DNA of 58,984 nucleotides from Desulfobulbus sp. (GTDB lineage Bacteria; Desulfobacterota; Desulfobulbia; Desulfobulbales; Desulfobulbaceae). The stretch is taken from positions 1 to 58,984 of the forward strand of contig JAQUEZ010000018.1 in NCBI GenBank assembly GCA_028684915.1. The letters run 5' to 3'. A program made the position numbers and the translations under genes. Under the pieces are notes generated by a model, which saw nothing but the letters and a program-made list of their open reading frames with translations, was not told the DNA's origin and did no database searches. Each line of letters starts with the position of its first letter. The first letter of the stretch is position 1. Below are positions 8,547 to 17,256 of this stretch, piece by piece.

Positions 8547-9500
8547 ATGCGCAGAAGAATCTCGGCTCTTTTCAGCTACACCCTGCTCTTGCTGATCGCG
8601 GGGCAATCCATGCTTTGTGCCGCTGACTTCCGGGTCGGGACCTGGAAAACCGCGCAAACCATCCAGCCCTTTTTTTATCAGGATTTCCTTGCCAAGGGCG
8701 ATACGGTGCAGGTCTTTGCCTTCACCAATCCGGCAGATCAGAAGACTGCTTTGCTCGCCGGCAGCCTTGATATGGCCGGGACCACCTTGGCCCACGCCAT
8801 CCAGTCAGCGGTCATGGGACAGCCGGTGGTGGTGGTCGCGGCGCTGTGCAACAAATGCTCGGCCCTGGTGGTGCGCAAGAATGGGCCGGTGGAGCAGGTT
8901 GCCGATCTCAAAGGGAAAAAAATCGGCTATGTGCCTGGGACCATGCATGAGATCCTCCTACGTGAGGCCCTGACCCGTAACGGTCTCTCGCCGCTACGCG
9001 ATGTGCAATTGGTGCGAGTCGATTTTTTCGACATGGGCACGGCCCTGGCCAAGGGCTCAATCGATGGTTTTCTCTCCGGCGAGCCCTTTCCTACCATAGC
9101 GGTGGTTAAGGGCTATGGCCGTATCCTCTCCTCTCCCTACTCCGGAGAATCGGTGGGGACGATCAATGCGGGGATGCTGGTGAGCCGCGATCTGATCAAT
9201 AAAAACCCTGAAGCCGTGCAGCAGCTGGTCAATGCCCATGCCCGGTCCACCGAGGCCCTCAACCGGGATCGCGCTCGCTGGCTGGACCGCGCCGAAACAT
9301 TCGGTACCCCGCGTGTCATCCTTGAGCAGGCTGCCGACAATATGGAGCTTGCCTGGTCCATGGATGCCGCCTTTGTCAATCGTGCCAAGGCCTTGGGCGC
9401 GCGGATGCAGGCCCTGGGGATGATCGCCCACCAGCCCGACTATGATCAGCTCTTTGATCTGCGCTTTGTCCGCCAGGTGCAGCTGGACGCCGGTCGCTGA
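8547..9500 (+). CDS. ABC importer periplasmic binding protein (SsuA/NMT1-like)
   Basis: A 317-residue protein with an N-terminal signal peptide cut near LCAADF. The fold markers are of the NitT/TauT/SsuA group: GTWKTAQTIQPFF, NPADQKTALLAGSLDMAGTTLAH, LKGKKIGYVPGT and LAKGSIDGFLSGEP. An unusual CNKCSALVVRKNG replaces the usual middle strand, with two cysteines close to the ligand cleft. The ATG was chosen because the signal peptide begins there and GGAG precedes it. The ligand is unknown. Homologues bind sulfonates, thiamine precursors or nitrate. Confidence 0.82.
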   Translation: MRRRISALFSYTLLLLIAGQSMLCAADFRVGTWKTAQTIQPFFYQDFLAKGDTVQVFAFTNPADQKTALLAGSLDMAGTTLAHAIQSAVMGQPVVVVAALCNKCSALVVRKNGPVEQVADLKGKKIGYVPGTMHEILLREALTRNGLSPLRDVQLVRVDFFDMGTALAKGSIDGFLSGEPFPTIAVVKGYGRILSSPYSGESVGTINAGMLVSRDLINKNPEAVQQLVNAHARSTEALNRDRARWLDRAETFGTPRVILEQAADNMELAWSMDAAFVNRAKALGARMQALGMIAHQPDYDQLFDLRFVRQVQLDAGR

Positions 9501-9512
9501 GGTGGACAACTG

Positions 9513-10319
9513 ATGGGAGGCGAGCCCCTCGCACCGAAAAAAACATCCGCACCGTTTCTTTTGGGGCTGATTCTGCCGATGGGGTTGCTGCTCGTCTGGT
9601 TTGTGGTCAGCCGATGTGCTTTTGTGCCTGAATATCTGCTGCCTTCCCCCGGCCAGGTGCTCCTGACCGGGCAGGGATATATTTTCGGATTTCCCGGAGC
9701 AGGACCGTACAGCGGTCGTTTTTTTGGGGATCTTACCGCCTCATTGGGTCGGGTGTTGAGCGGGTTTTCCCTGGCCGCGCTTTTCGCCATTCCCCTGGGC
9801 ATCTGCTCCGGGCGACTCTGCCTGGTGCATAACCTGCTTGGCACCCTGGTCAACGGTCTGCGCGCGGTGCCCGGGATCTGCTGGTTGCCGTTGGCCATGA
9901 TCTGGTTCGGTATCGGCCTTAAAACCACGGTTTTTCTCGTGGCACTGGCCGCCTTTTTTCCCATCTATCAAAACGCCCTCACCGGTGCCCGGCTGGTGGC
10001 GCCGATTTATCTTCAGGCCGGGGCTATGCTCGGGGTTTCGCGCCTCAAAAGCGTGTTCACCATCCTGCTTCCCCTCTCCATGCCCAATATCCTGGCTGGC
10101 CTGCGCCTCGGCATGGGGATCTCCTGGGCCTATCTGGTCCTGGGCGAGTTAACCGGGGTACCAGGCGGGCTCGGCGCGGTGATCATGGATGCGCGTATGC
10201 TCGGCCAGACTGATCTCATTGTGGTGGGCATCCTCCTCATTGCCCTGGTCGGTAAACTCTGCGATTCTCTTTTGGTGCTGCTGATGCGGCTGGCCTTTAA
10301 AAGTGCCCGACGGCAATGA
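9513..10319 (+). CDS. ABC importer permease (SsuC/TauC-like)
   Basis: A 268-residue inner-membrane permease with about six helices. The family EAA-like coupling loop is seen in the stretch LVAPIYLQAGAMLGVSR, and the GMGISWAYLVLGELTG motif is typical of NitT/TauT permeases. It starts 12 bp after the binding-protein gene and its stop overlaps the ATPase start, so the three transporter genes are translationally coupled. Confidence 0.88.
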   Translation: MGGEPLAPKKTSAPFLLGLILPMGLLLVWFVVSRCAFVPEYLLPSPGQVLLTGQGYIFGFPGAGPYSGRFFGDLTASLGRVLSGFSLAALFAIPLGICSGRLCLVHNLLGTLVNGLRAVPGICWLPLAMIWFGIGLKTTVFLVALAAFFPIYQNALTGARLVAPIYLQAGAMLGVSRLKSVFTILLPLSMPNILAGLRLGMGISWAYLVLGELTGVPGGLGAVIMDARMLGQTDLIVVGILLIALVGKLCDSLLVLLMRLAFKSARRQ

Positions 10320-11086
10320 AAAATAGCGTGCCCATGGAGATAAAACAGCCCCTGTTGCATATTCTTGACCTTGGCCACCGGTATTCCCCTGGCGAACAGG
10401 AGAAAACGGTGTTGCGTGGTCTCCATGGCAGGGTCTACCAGGGGGAGCTGGTCTGCCTCATCGGCCGGTCCGGTTGCGGCAAATCGACCCTGCTCAAGAT
10501 TCTTGCCGGTTTCTTCCCCCCCAGTGAAGGACAGTGCCTTCTGGGCGGTAAACCCATCACTCGACCTGGGCCGGATCGTGGCGTGGTTTTTCAAGAGGAC
10601 GCACTCTTTCCCTGGCTGACGGTACGAGAAAACATCACCTTTGGTCTGAAGAATAGCGGGACGTTGGCACAATCGGTTATGGATATGCTCGAACAGGTCG
10701 GGCTGCAAGATTACGGCGAGCATCTGCCGCGGGCCCTGTCCGGAGGGATGAAACAGCGGGTGGCCCTGGCGCGGGTACTGATCCGCTCACCGCGCATTCT
10801 GTTGATGGATGAGCCCTTTGGTGCCCTGGATGCCCAGACCCGAGAGGAGATGCAGGAGTTACTCTTGCGCCTGATGCAGGATCGGCAGCAGACCGTGATT
10901 TTTGTCACCCATGATGTCCAGGAGGCCGTCACCCTGGCCGACCGCGTTTGGCTGATGGATAGGGGGGACGGGGCTATCAGCCGCGACCTTGCGGTGTCCC
11001 TGCCGCGTCCGCGTGATCCTGGCCTGGCTCAATTCCAGGACCATTGCCGACAACTCCATTACTGGCTGCGCCAACATCCTCTATGA
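10316..11086 (+). CDS. ABC importer ATPase (SsuB/TauB-like)
   Basis: A 256-residue ATP-binding subunit: Walker A GRSGCGKST, Q-loop VVFQEDALFPW, signature LSGGMKQRVALAR, Walker B ILLMDEPFGALD and the switch His in FVTHDVQEA. It begins in an ATGA overlap with the permease stop. It powers the importer encoded by the two preceding genes, and its own stop overlaps the next gene. Confidence 0.92.
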   Translation: MKNSVPMEIKQPLLHILDLGHRYSPGEQEKTVLRGLHGRVYQGELVCLIGRSGCGKSTLLKILAGFFPPSEGQCLLGGKPITRPGPDRGVVFQEDALFPWLTVRENITFGLKNSGTLAQSVMDMLEQVGLQDYGEHLPRALSGGMKQRVALARVLIRSPRILLMDEPFGALDAQTREEMQELLLRLMQDRQQTVIFVTHDVQEAVTLADRVWLMDRGDGAISRDLAVSLPRPRDPGLAQFQDHCRQLHYWLRQHPL

Positions 11087-12159
11087 GCCCCTCTGCACAC
11101 CCGCTGTTAAGCATCATTATTCCCACCCTCAATGAGGAGCTGTTTCTACCGCTCTTGCTCGGTGATGTCTGGGCGCAACGTGGGGTAACCCTAGAGGTTA
11201 TTGTCGGAGATGGTGGCTCAGCCGATGCGACGGAGGCCGCGGCAAAAAACGGAGGAGCACGTTTCGTCGGAGCCCGTAGGGGACGGGGCGCGCAGATGAA
11301 CGAGGCCGCCCGTTTGGCGCGCGGGGTGTATCTGCTCTTTCTTCATGCCGATTCTCGGCTGGAGGATCCGTATCTGCTCTCCGCTGCGTTGCAAACCCTC
11401 CGTGAAGCCACGTGGTCGCATGCCAAGGTGGCTGGTCATTTTGGGCTCCGTTTCCAGCGTGCCACGTTGGAGAACCATCTGTCTTACCGTTATCTAGAGG
11501 CCAAGGCTCGCCTCAACCGAATTAACACTACCAATGGTGATCAGGGGTTTCTTCTTTCCCGGCAATGGTTTGATGCACTCGGTGGTTTTAGCGAGCGTTT
11601 CCCTTTTCTTGAAGATCAGCAATTGGCAGAGCGAATTCGCAACCAAGGCCGTTGGATTACCCTGCCCGGCGAACTGACCACCTCGGCCAGGCGTTTTGAA
11701 ACCGAGGGCTTCCCGCAACGATATCTGAGCATGGGGGTGATCATGGTTGCCTTCAACACCGGACTCGAGGGCTTTTTCAGCCGTCTGCCCGGATTGTACC
11801 GGCTCCACCACCACTGCGGCCGATTGCTTCTGGCCCCGATCCTGATCGGCTTTTTTGCGACTCTTTTTACCGGTGCTCAATGGCGGGAAATTGGCCAACG
11901 GGTTCGGCGAATCGGCAGATATTTAGGGGAAAACACCTGGCAACCTTTTTTCTTTATCGATGTCTGTCTGCAGACTGTGTTGAGGCCATCCCAGTTTACC
12001 TTGCTCTTTTGCTATGATAAGTGGCTTGGCCGAGCCTTCAAGGTTCGACTGGTAGAGATGCTGATTGGCTGGGGGGCAGTGCTGCTCTTTGCCGGTTTGG
12101 TGACACCGATGGTTTGGATTGTGGAGTGGTGGCAGCGGCGAAGGCGATGGGACCCATGA
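11083..12159 (+). CDS. TIGR04283-type family 2 glycosyltransferase
   Basis: A 358-residue GT-A glycosyltransferase that opens LLSIIIPTLNEE and has GDGGSADAT, GRGAQMNEAA and FLHADSRL (metal-binding DxD variant), then DQGFLLSRQWFDALGGF and EDQQLAERI. A longer C-terminal part adds membrane-associated segments (LLLAPILIGFFATLF and a final hydrophobic helix). The ATG overlaps the ABC ATPase stop (ATGA). The TIGR04283/TIGR04282 pair is annotated as arsenosugar-related when next to ArsS. No arsM or arsS lies here, so that role is only a possibility. Confidence 0.82.
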   Translation: MSPSAHPLLSIIIPTLNEELFLPLLLGDVWAQRGVTLEVIVGDGGSADATEAAAKNGGARFVGARRGRGAQMNEAARLARGVYLLFLHADSRLEDPYLLSAALQTLREATWSHAKVAGHFGLRFQRATLENHLSYRYLEAKARLNRINTTNGDQGFLLSRQWFDALGGFSERFPFLEDQQLAERIRNQGRWITLPGELTTSARRFETEGFPQRYLSMGVIMVAFNTGLEGFFSRLPGLYRLHHHCGRLLLAPILIGFFATLFTGAQWREIGQRVRRIGRYLGENTWQPFFFIDVCLQTVLRPSQFTLLFCYDKWLGRAFKVRLVEMLIGWGAVLLFAGLVTPMVWIVEWWQRRRRWDP

Positions 12160-12815
12160 TGAAGGAAGAGATCGCCATCATGGTGCGGGTGCCGGTCGCA
12201 GGGCAGGTCAAGACCCGGCTTATTGCCGCTGTGGGTGGCGAAGGTGCGTGTAGCCTCTACCGGGCGATGGTTGGTGATCTCCTGGGGCAAGCCAAGGCAA
12301 CCGGGCTACCGATCCATCTTTTTTTCACCGGCGGAACAAAGGCCCAGCTACCGCGCGCCTGGCAACAGAGCGCCAATCAAATATCTCTGCAGCAGGGGGA
12401 CGATTTAGGCGCCCGGATGGCTCATGCCTTGGCCACCTGTTTTAAGGAGGCCGGGCGGGTCGTGTTGATCGGCAGCGATATCCCGGCTCTGCGCACGGAT
12501 ATTTTATTGCATGCCTTTGAAGCCCTTGCCACGCATGCAGTGGTCCTTAACCCGGCCATGGACGGGGGCTACTGTTTGCTGGGACTTAATCGAGGAGTGG
12601 ATGTGTCGAGGATCTTGTGCGATATGCCCTGGAGTACGGATCAAGTGTTAACCATTACTTGCCAGCGGCTGGCAGAACTCGGTCATTGTCTCTTTTTGCT
12701 GCCACCACTTGGTGATATCGATACTGCGGAGGACCTCCGCACCTACCAAAAACAACCCAATCCATTGGCCCACCAGTTCAACCAGGCACTGACCAAGCTT
12801 ACATCCCATCCTTGA
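12156..12815 (+). CDS. DUF2064 / TIGR04282-type nucleotidyl- or glycosyltransferase-like protein
   Basis: A 220-residue GT-A-like protein with VRVPVAGQVKTRL near the start, VVLIGSDIPAL, and the family motif DGGYCLLGL followed by PWSTDQVL. It begins in an ATGA overlap with the preceding glycosyltransferase, its usual partner. It is the last gene of the run starting at the radical SAM gene. The natural substrate of this family is poorly known. Confidence 0.82.
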   Translation: MMKEEIAIMVRVPVAGQVKTRLIAAVGGEGACSLYRAMVGDLLGQAKATGLPIHLFFTGGTKAQLPRAWQQSANQISLQQGDDLGARMAHALATCFKEAGRVVLIGSDIPALRTDILLHAFEALATHAVVLNPAMDGGYCLLGLNRGVDVSRILCDMPWSTDQVLTITCQRLAELGHCLFLLPPLGDIDTAEDLRTYQKQPNPLAHQFNQALTKLTSHP

Positions 12816-13443
12816 ATTTTTCAAAACAAGCCGGGCTGCAGCCGTGGGAAATGGCTGTGCCGCTTTTGTGGTAGAGAAACTCCTCCATCTGCATCCAGGG
12901 GGCTTTGCCCAGTTTGCCTGAGTTTGCGTATCTCACGTACCCCGAGCTTTTTGCCTATCAGGGTACCGAACATTCGGCCAGCCGCATCGGTGCTCAATCT
13001 GACCCGATATCAGGCAGATCAGGATCAACCGGACGGTTCGCCATGAAAAATGGTTAGTGATCCATGGCATTCACCTTGACGCAGAAAACCGATGTTCTGG
13101 TTGAGGTGATACCTTAACGGAAACAAGGGGATTTGGAGCTGGGGCATGGCAGGTGTTCTGGGGGGAATTCGTGGGGATCATGTTTTTCGCGTATCGAAAT
13201 CCGAAGCTCTCGTAAACTTGTAGAGCAAAAAACGAGAGTTTTGCTAAACATCTATTTATATTTCAGTTGGTTAAACGTCTTGATCCGTATCGGCAGAAAT
13301 TGTTGATGTCAGGAGATCTTTGAGGATCCTGTTTGACAAAGCGGGGAAAATAAACAACCATGAACAATGCCCTAAGAGCCCTTTTGTCAGGGAGTCTGAG
13401 TAATTCGGAAGAGCGGGAAAGAGGGGGAAAGAGGGGGAAAACT
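12816..13443. other. 628-bp intergenic stretch, no gene recognised
   Basis: No convincing coding region on either strand. The first ~220 bp encode a low-quality open stretch (PEFAYLTYPELFAYQG...) without start or ribosome site, which could be a worn-out gene. Near 13420-13440 the unit GGGGGAAAGA is repeated in tandem two to three times. The stretch separates the plus-strand transporter run from the minus-strand chemosensory cluster. Confidence 0.5.
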
Positions 13444-13466
13444 AAAAAGGGGGCAATGATGCCCCC
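13444..13466 (-). terminator. Rho-independent terminator closing the chemosensory cluster
   Basis: Read on the minus strand, GGGGGCA/TGCCCCC forms a 7-bp stem with a 4-base loop followed by TTTTTAGTTTT. It lies 31 bp after the stop of the binding-protein gene. Confidence 0.88.
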
Positions 13467-13497
13467 GAAACGTTGACGATGAGAAGAAAGTACAGCT

Positions 13498-14670
13498 TTA
13501 TGGGCAAAATTTTTCGGCATTCGTAAAGATACCAGTCTCATCAATTTTGATGATGACCGCACATTTTGCCGGATCGCCGTTTCCTTGGTAAGAAAGGGCG
13601 CCGGTAACACCCATAAAATTTTTCGTCACTGCAAGTTGTTTCTGGAGCCTGGCCCGATCCTCTACAATATTGCCAGTCAGACCCCCTGTTTTTTGTAAAG
13701 CCCCTGCAATAAGGTTGACTGCATCGTAGGTTAATGCCGCCGGTTCGTCAGGTAACTTGTTATATGTTTTCTGGTATCTTTCGACAAACGCCTTGGCAAT
13801 TCCAACCGTGCCCCCAGGCGCAAAATTTCCTGTAAAATAAAGGCCTTTGCAGTCGTCTCCACATTTGCCCATTAAGTCCCCGCCTGCCCAGGAGTTGGAT
13901 CCTGTTATCGGTTTCTTCCACCCCATTTTTTTGGCCTGACGGACAATCAACGGTACTTCCTCATAATGTTGCGGAGTATAGAGAAAGTCAGCTCCGGAGT
14001 TCAGGATTGCTGATAATTGTTTGGAGAAATCCGTTTGCCCCGTTCTGAATGTTTCAAAAGCCACCACAGAGCCTGGGCCATTGACCGTCTCAAAGTGCTC
14101 CTTGAAGGATTTCGCCATACCTGTTGGATAGGGGCTCACTTCATCGTACAGCACCGCAGCTTTGGTCGCCTTCCATTCCTTGGAGGCGAATTTGGTCATG
14201 GCTACGGCTTGAATCGCAAGCATAATCGGCATTCTGAAAACATAGGGTCGATTCAGAGTCGTCAACGGAGAAGACGACCAGGGGGAGACCATTGGGGTTT
14301 TAAAAGCGTTGGCCACCTCGCCCACAGGGATAGCCCGGTCACTGCTCATTGGGCCAACAATGGCGATAATCTGCTGTTGGCCAATTAACTTGAGCACGTT
14401 GGCTGATGCCTGAGAGCTATTTGACCCATTATCCACGTAGATAGGCTCGATGCTGTATGTCTGCTCTCCGATTTTTAGCCCCCCCGCTGCTTCAAGGTCC
14501 TTTTGGGCTAGCTCAATAGCACTTTTTACACTCGCGCCTACAGAGGAGAAACTGCCGCTTGTACTGGTGCTCACCCCCAGCTTGATGGCGCTTTCAGCCG
14601 CACGGAGACCGGAAGCGGGAAGAGCTGCTAAGAAAAAAAATAGAAAAAGGCTTATCGTTTGTCGTTTCAT
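13498..14670 (-). CDS. LIV-type (branched-chain amino acid-like) periplasmic binding protein
   Basis: A 390-residue type 1 periplasmic binding protein (LivJ/LivK, Peripla_BP_6) with a signal peptide ending GLRAAES. The fold marks are IKLGVSTSTSGSF, PIYVDNGSNSSQA, AIVGPMSSDRAIPV and ALTYDAVNLIAGALQ. No ABC permease or ATPase genes accompany it. Instead it lies 52 bp downstream of an MCP gene on the same strand and ahead of a terminator. Reasonable readings are a ligand receptor presenting an amino acid or small amide to that MCP, or an orphan transport component. The ligand is not predictable. Confidence 0.85.
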   Translation of the reverse strand: MKRQTISLFLFFFLAALPASGLRAAESAIKLGVSTSTSGSFSSVGASVKSAIELAQKDLEAAGGLKIGEQTYSIEPIYVDNGSNSSQASANVLKLIGQQQIIAIVGPMSSDRAIPVGEVANAFKTPMVSPWSSSPLTTLNRPYVFRMPIMLAIQAVAMTKFASKEWKATKAAVLYDEVSPYPTGMAKSFKEHFETVNGPGSVVAFETFRTGQTDFSKQLSAILNSGADFLYTPQHYEEVPLIVRQAKKMGWKKPITGSNSWAGGDLMGKCGDDCKGLYFTGNFAPGGTVGIAKAFVERYQKTYNKLPDEPAALTYDAVNLIAGALQKTGGLTGNIVEDRARLQKQLAVTKNFMGVTGALSYQGNGDPAKCAVIIKIDETGIFTNAEKFCP

Positions 14671-14722
14671 GCTTCTCTCCCTGAGAGACGGCGTATACGC
14701 CGGATCGATTAAGACGGTAATG

Positions 14723-16882
14723 TTATGCTGCGGTAACGGCCTCGATCTTGAACACCTCGACCGCCTCGTTTAACTGGTGGGCCGTCTTGTTCAAGGTGTT
14801 CATCAACAGTGCTGTATCCTGTGAAATCTTCGAAGTCTCGTTACTCACGTTTCCAACGGTCAACATGTTTTCAACAACGTCTTCCGACAGCTGTACCTGC
14901 TCGGTTGCCGCTTGGGTAATAGAATCGATCAGGTTCGCCAGTTGGTTAGAAACCGATTCGATTTCCTGGAGCTTCCCATACGCGCCATCGGCAAGTTGCG
15001 ACCCCTGAACAACCTTGCTGATACTTTCGTCCATACGGTTGCTAACATCTTTAATTTCGGACTGAATACTCTTGACCAGCGCCTCAATTTGTTTGGTTGA
15101 GTTGGTCGAGCTTTCCGCCAGGCGTTGCACCTCCTCCGCAACGACGGCGAAACCATGTCCTGCGTCACCAGCCATCGCAGCCTGGATGGAGGCGTTGAGG
15201 GCAAGAATGGATGTTCTGTCGGCAATATTGTTGATGATTTCGACAACGTTTCCGATCTCCATGGAGCTTTCTCCAAGCCGTTTAATGGAGCGAGCCGTTT
15301 CATTGATCTGTTCGCGAATCTCATCCATGGCCAAATTCGTTTTTTCTACTGCTTCCGCGCCTTCACGAGCATTGGACCGTGAGGCATGGGATACCTTGGC
15401 CGATTCGCCCGCATTTTTAGAGACTTGTCGGATCGATTCAGCGATGGAGTTAATGACCTGAATCGCAGTGTTGACCTGTTGAGTCTGATCAATGTTTTTC
15501 TGCGCCAGATCAGCCGTCAGTTGGGTAACGTCTGCGGATGTTTTGTCAACAGCCTGGGTGGCGCTTTTTACCTGGCGAACGATTCCGCCAAACTGTTCGG
15601 CCATGGTATTGAAGGAGTCGGCGATGGCGCCGGTAAGATCCTCGGTAACCTCAGCCCGCGCGGTCAGGTCGCCTTCGGTCAGGTCACTGATCTCGCCCAT
15701 CAGTTTCATGATGGATTCCTGGATGGCGTCGCGCTCATCTTGGCTTTGAATAAGGAGGGTAATATTGTCGAGCATCGCGTTCAGGGCGGTCGCCATCTGC
15801 CCCAACTCGTCATTACTGACAACCTCGGTTCGAGCGCTGAAGTCGCCCATACCCATGGCGCCAAGCAGGTCCATGATGTGGTTGACTTGGCTGGTCAGAT
15901 TCTTCGCTAGAGCAAATGCGATGATTACACCGAGCAAAACTGCCGCAATACCTGCGCCAATAACGGTTTTTTGAACCATAGCGGCCATGCTCTCCATGCG
16001 GGAAGTGGCCTTGGACTCATTGGCAATAGCACTATTGAGGAATGAAGCGATTACCGGGTCAGCTTCACGCACCGCCTCCTGGTATTCGGCGATCCTTTTC
16101 CTAATTGTTTGGTCGGTCTTGGTAACGTCGTTAAACCATTTTGAAAATTCGCCCAGTTGCGCCAAAAGTGTGGAGGTTACCCCGCCGCTTTCCTGGCCGG
16201 ACTTGAGGTTATCGCCCAGCATTTTTGAATTTGCCAGAACCTTATCCCCCATCTGTGGGCTGGGATGCTGCATGTACTGCTGCATTTGGTAGAGAAGATC
16301 GCCGACGAGGATCTGCGTTTTAGAGGACTCCAGGGAACTTGCGGTTTTTCGCAAGCCGTCAACGACCTGTTGCAATTTGGTCAACTCGCCGAAGTCCGGA
16401 TTGACCCGAAGCTCCAGGATGTTCACTGTGGAAATAAACGCGGCCATATAGTTGTTGATTGCATCTATGGCCTTTTGCGCGGCATCCTTTCCCTGCTGAT
16501 TGGCGGCAATTTGCTGGATGTCGAAAAGTTTTTGATAGGCGTCACCACCAGTTGCGATAAATGGCCCCAGATAGCGTTTTTTCGCTTCTTGGATGCCGAT
16601 ATCGGAATAATTAAGGAGCAGATCTTTTTCAAAGCCATACATGACTTGCAGCGTTTTAGCGGTATCAAGACTCAATCGAGCGATGCGGCCGTGAATGAGC
16701 GTCAATTCATCAATGGTTCTTTTTGCGCTACGCTCCGAAAAACTCGTGATGACGATGACTGCCAAGGTCAATGCGATCATGACTGAAAACGCCAGCATCA
16801 ATTTACCACGAATGCCAAAGTGTTCTGGGAACACCGAGAAAAGGGCACGAACCCTTCCTGGCTGTTTGCCTTGCTCTTCCAT
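14723..16882 (-). CDS. Methyl-accepting chemotaxis protein (large periplasmic sensor)
   Basis: A 719-residue transmembrane chemoreceptor. TM1 is near residues 27-48 (LMLAFSVMIALTLAVIVI). A ~260-residue helical periplasmic sensor resembles the long HBM/four-helix type, TM2 is near 306-326 (VIGAGIAAVLLGVIIAFALA), and HAMP follows. A second HAMP-like segment leads into the coiled-coil signalling domain, whose tip reads VVAEEVQRLAESS. It likely feeds the CheA of the same cluster through one of the CheW proteins. No CheR or CheB lies in the window, so adaptation enzymes must be elsewhere or absent for this pathway. Confidence 0.92.
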   Translation of the reverse strand: MEEQGKQPGRVRALFSVFPEHFGIRGKLMLAFSVMIALTLAVIVITSFSERSAKRTIDELTLIHGRIARLSLDTAKTLQVMYGFEKDLLLNYSDIGIQEAKKRYLGPFIATGGDAYQKLFDIQQIAANQQGKDAAQKAIDAINNYMAAFISTVNILELRVNPDFGELTKLQQVVDGLRKTASSLESSKTQILVGDLLYQMQQYMQHPSPQMGDKVLANSKMLGDNLKSGQESGGVTSTLLAQLGEFSKWFNDVTKTDQTIRKRIAEYQEAVREADPVIASFLNSAIANESKATSRMESMAAMVQKTVIGAGIAAVLLGVIIAFALAKNLTSQVNHIMDLLGAMGMGDFSARTEVVSNDELGQMATALNAMLDNITLLIQSQDERDAIQESIMKLMGEISDLTEGDLTARAEVTEDLTGAIADSFNTMAEQFGGIVRQVKSATQAVDKTSADVTQLTADLAQKNIDQTQQVNTAIQVINSIAESIRQVSKNAGESAKVSHASRSNAREGAEAVEKTNLAMDEIREQINETARSIKRLGESSMEIGNVVEIINNIADRTSILALNASIQAAMAGDAGHGFAVVAEEVQRLAESSTNSTKQIEALVKSIQSEIKDVSNRMDESISKVVQGSQLADGAYGKLQEIESVSNQLANLIDSITQAATEQVQLSEDVVENMLTVGNVSNETSKISQDTALLMNTLNKTAHQLNEAVEVFKIEAVTAA

Positions 16883-16942
16883 TCTGCCTCCGAGATTACT
16901 CGATCAAGATAGTCTGATATGCGTTAACGCCTTGTTATTGAA

Positions 16943-16972
16943 CCGTTTTCTCCTTGAGTAAAGAGAAAACGG
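16943..16972. other. Perfect 10-bp inverted repeat upstream of the MCP gene
   Basis: CCGTTTTCTC and GAGAAAACGG flank a 10-base centre. There is no T-run after it on the minus strand, so it is a weak terminator or mRNA-stabilising hairpin between the small gene and the MCP gene. The ~190 bp between 16883 and 17075 otherwise hold nothing I recognise. Confidence 0.5.
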
Positions 16973-17075
16973 GAAATATATCGCTTCTTACGGCAAAACC
17001 TTCTACGCACACGTCGAGCGAAATTGATTATTATAGTTCTATCAGCTAATCAACAGATAGAGCATATTTGAAAAT

Positions 17076-17231
17076 TTATTTTTTCAAAAATTGATCAACC
17101 CCTTCTTCTTTCCATACTTTGAGGGTTTTTTCATCTTTCGGATTGATCTTTACGCCAATAGCATTCACAGGAACAGTGTTTTTTTTCTGAATTTCAATCC
17201 AATTTTTCTTGATTAGGCTATCAATAGGCAT
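17076..17231 (-). CDS. 51-residue protein of unknown function in the chemosensory operon
   Basis: A short gene of high coding quality: ATG preceded by GAGGAA at 7 bp, 25 bp downstream of the M16 peptidase stop. The protein runs from MPIDSLIKKNWIEIQKK through VPVNAIGVKINPKDEKTL to EGVDQFLKK. It is basic, has no signal peptide or membrane helix, and looks like a small folded alpha/beta piece. I do not recognise a family. Its position directly after a peptidase raises the idea of a substrate, inhibitor or adaptor of that peptidase or of the signalling array. Confidence 0.7.
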   Translation of the reverse strand: MPIDSLIKKNWIEIQKKNTVPVNAIGVKINPKDEKTLKVWKEEGVDQFLKK

Positions 17232-17256
17232 GATTCGTTCCTCAGTCTTTGTATTT

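Noticed and set aside
13384..13443. CRISPR or satellite array
   Set aside because: Only two to three copies of a 10-base purine-rich unit without spacers. No CRISPR array was seen anywhere in the window.
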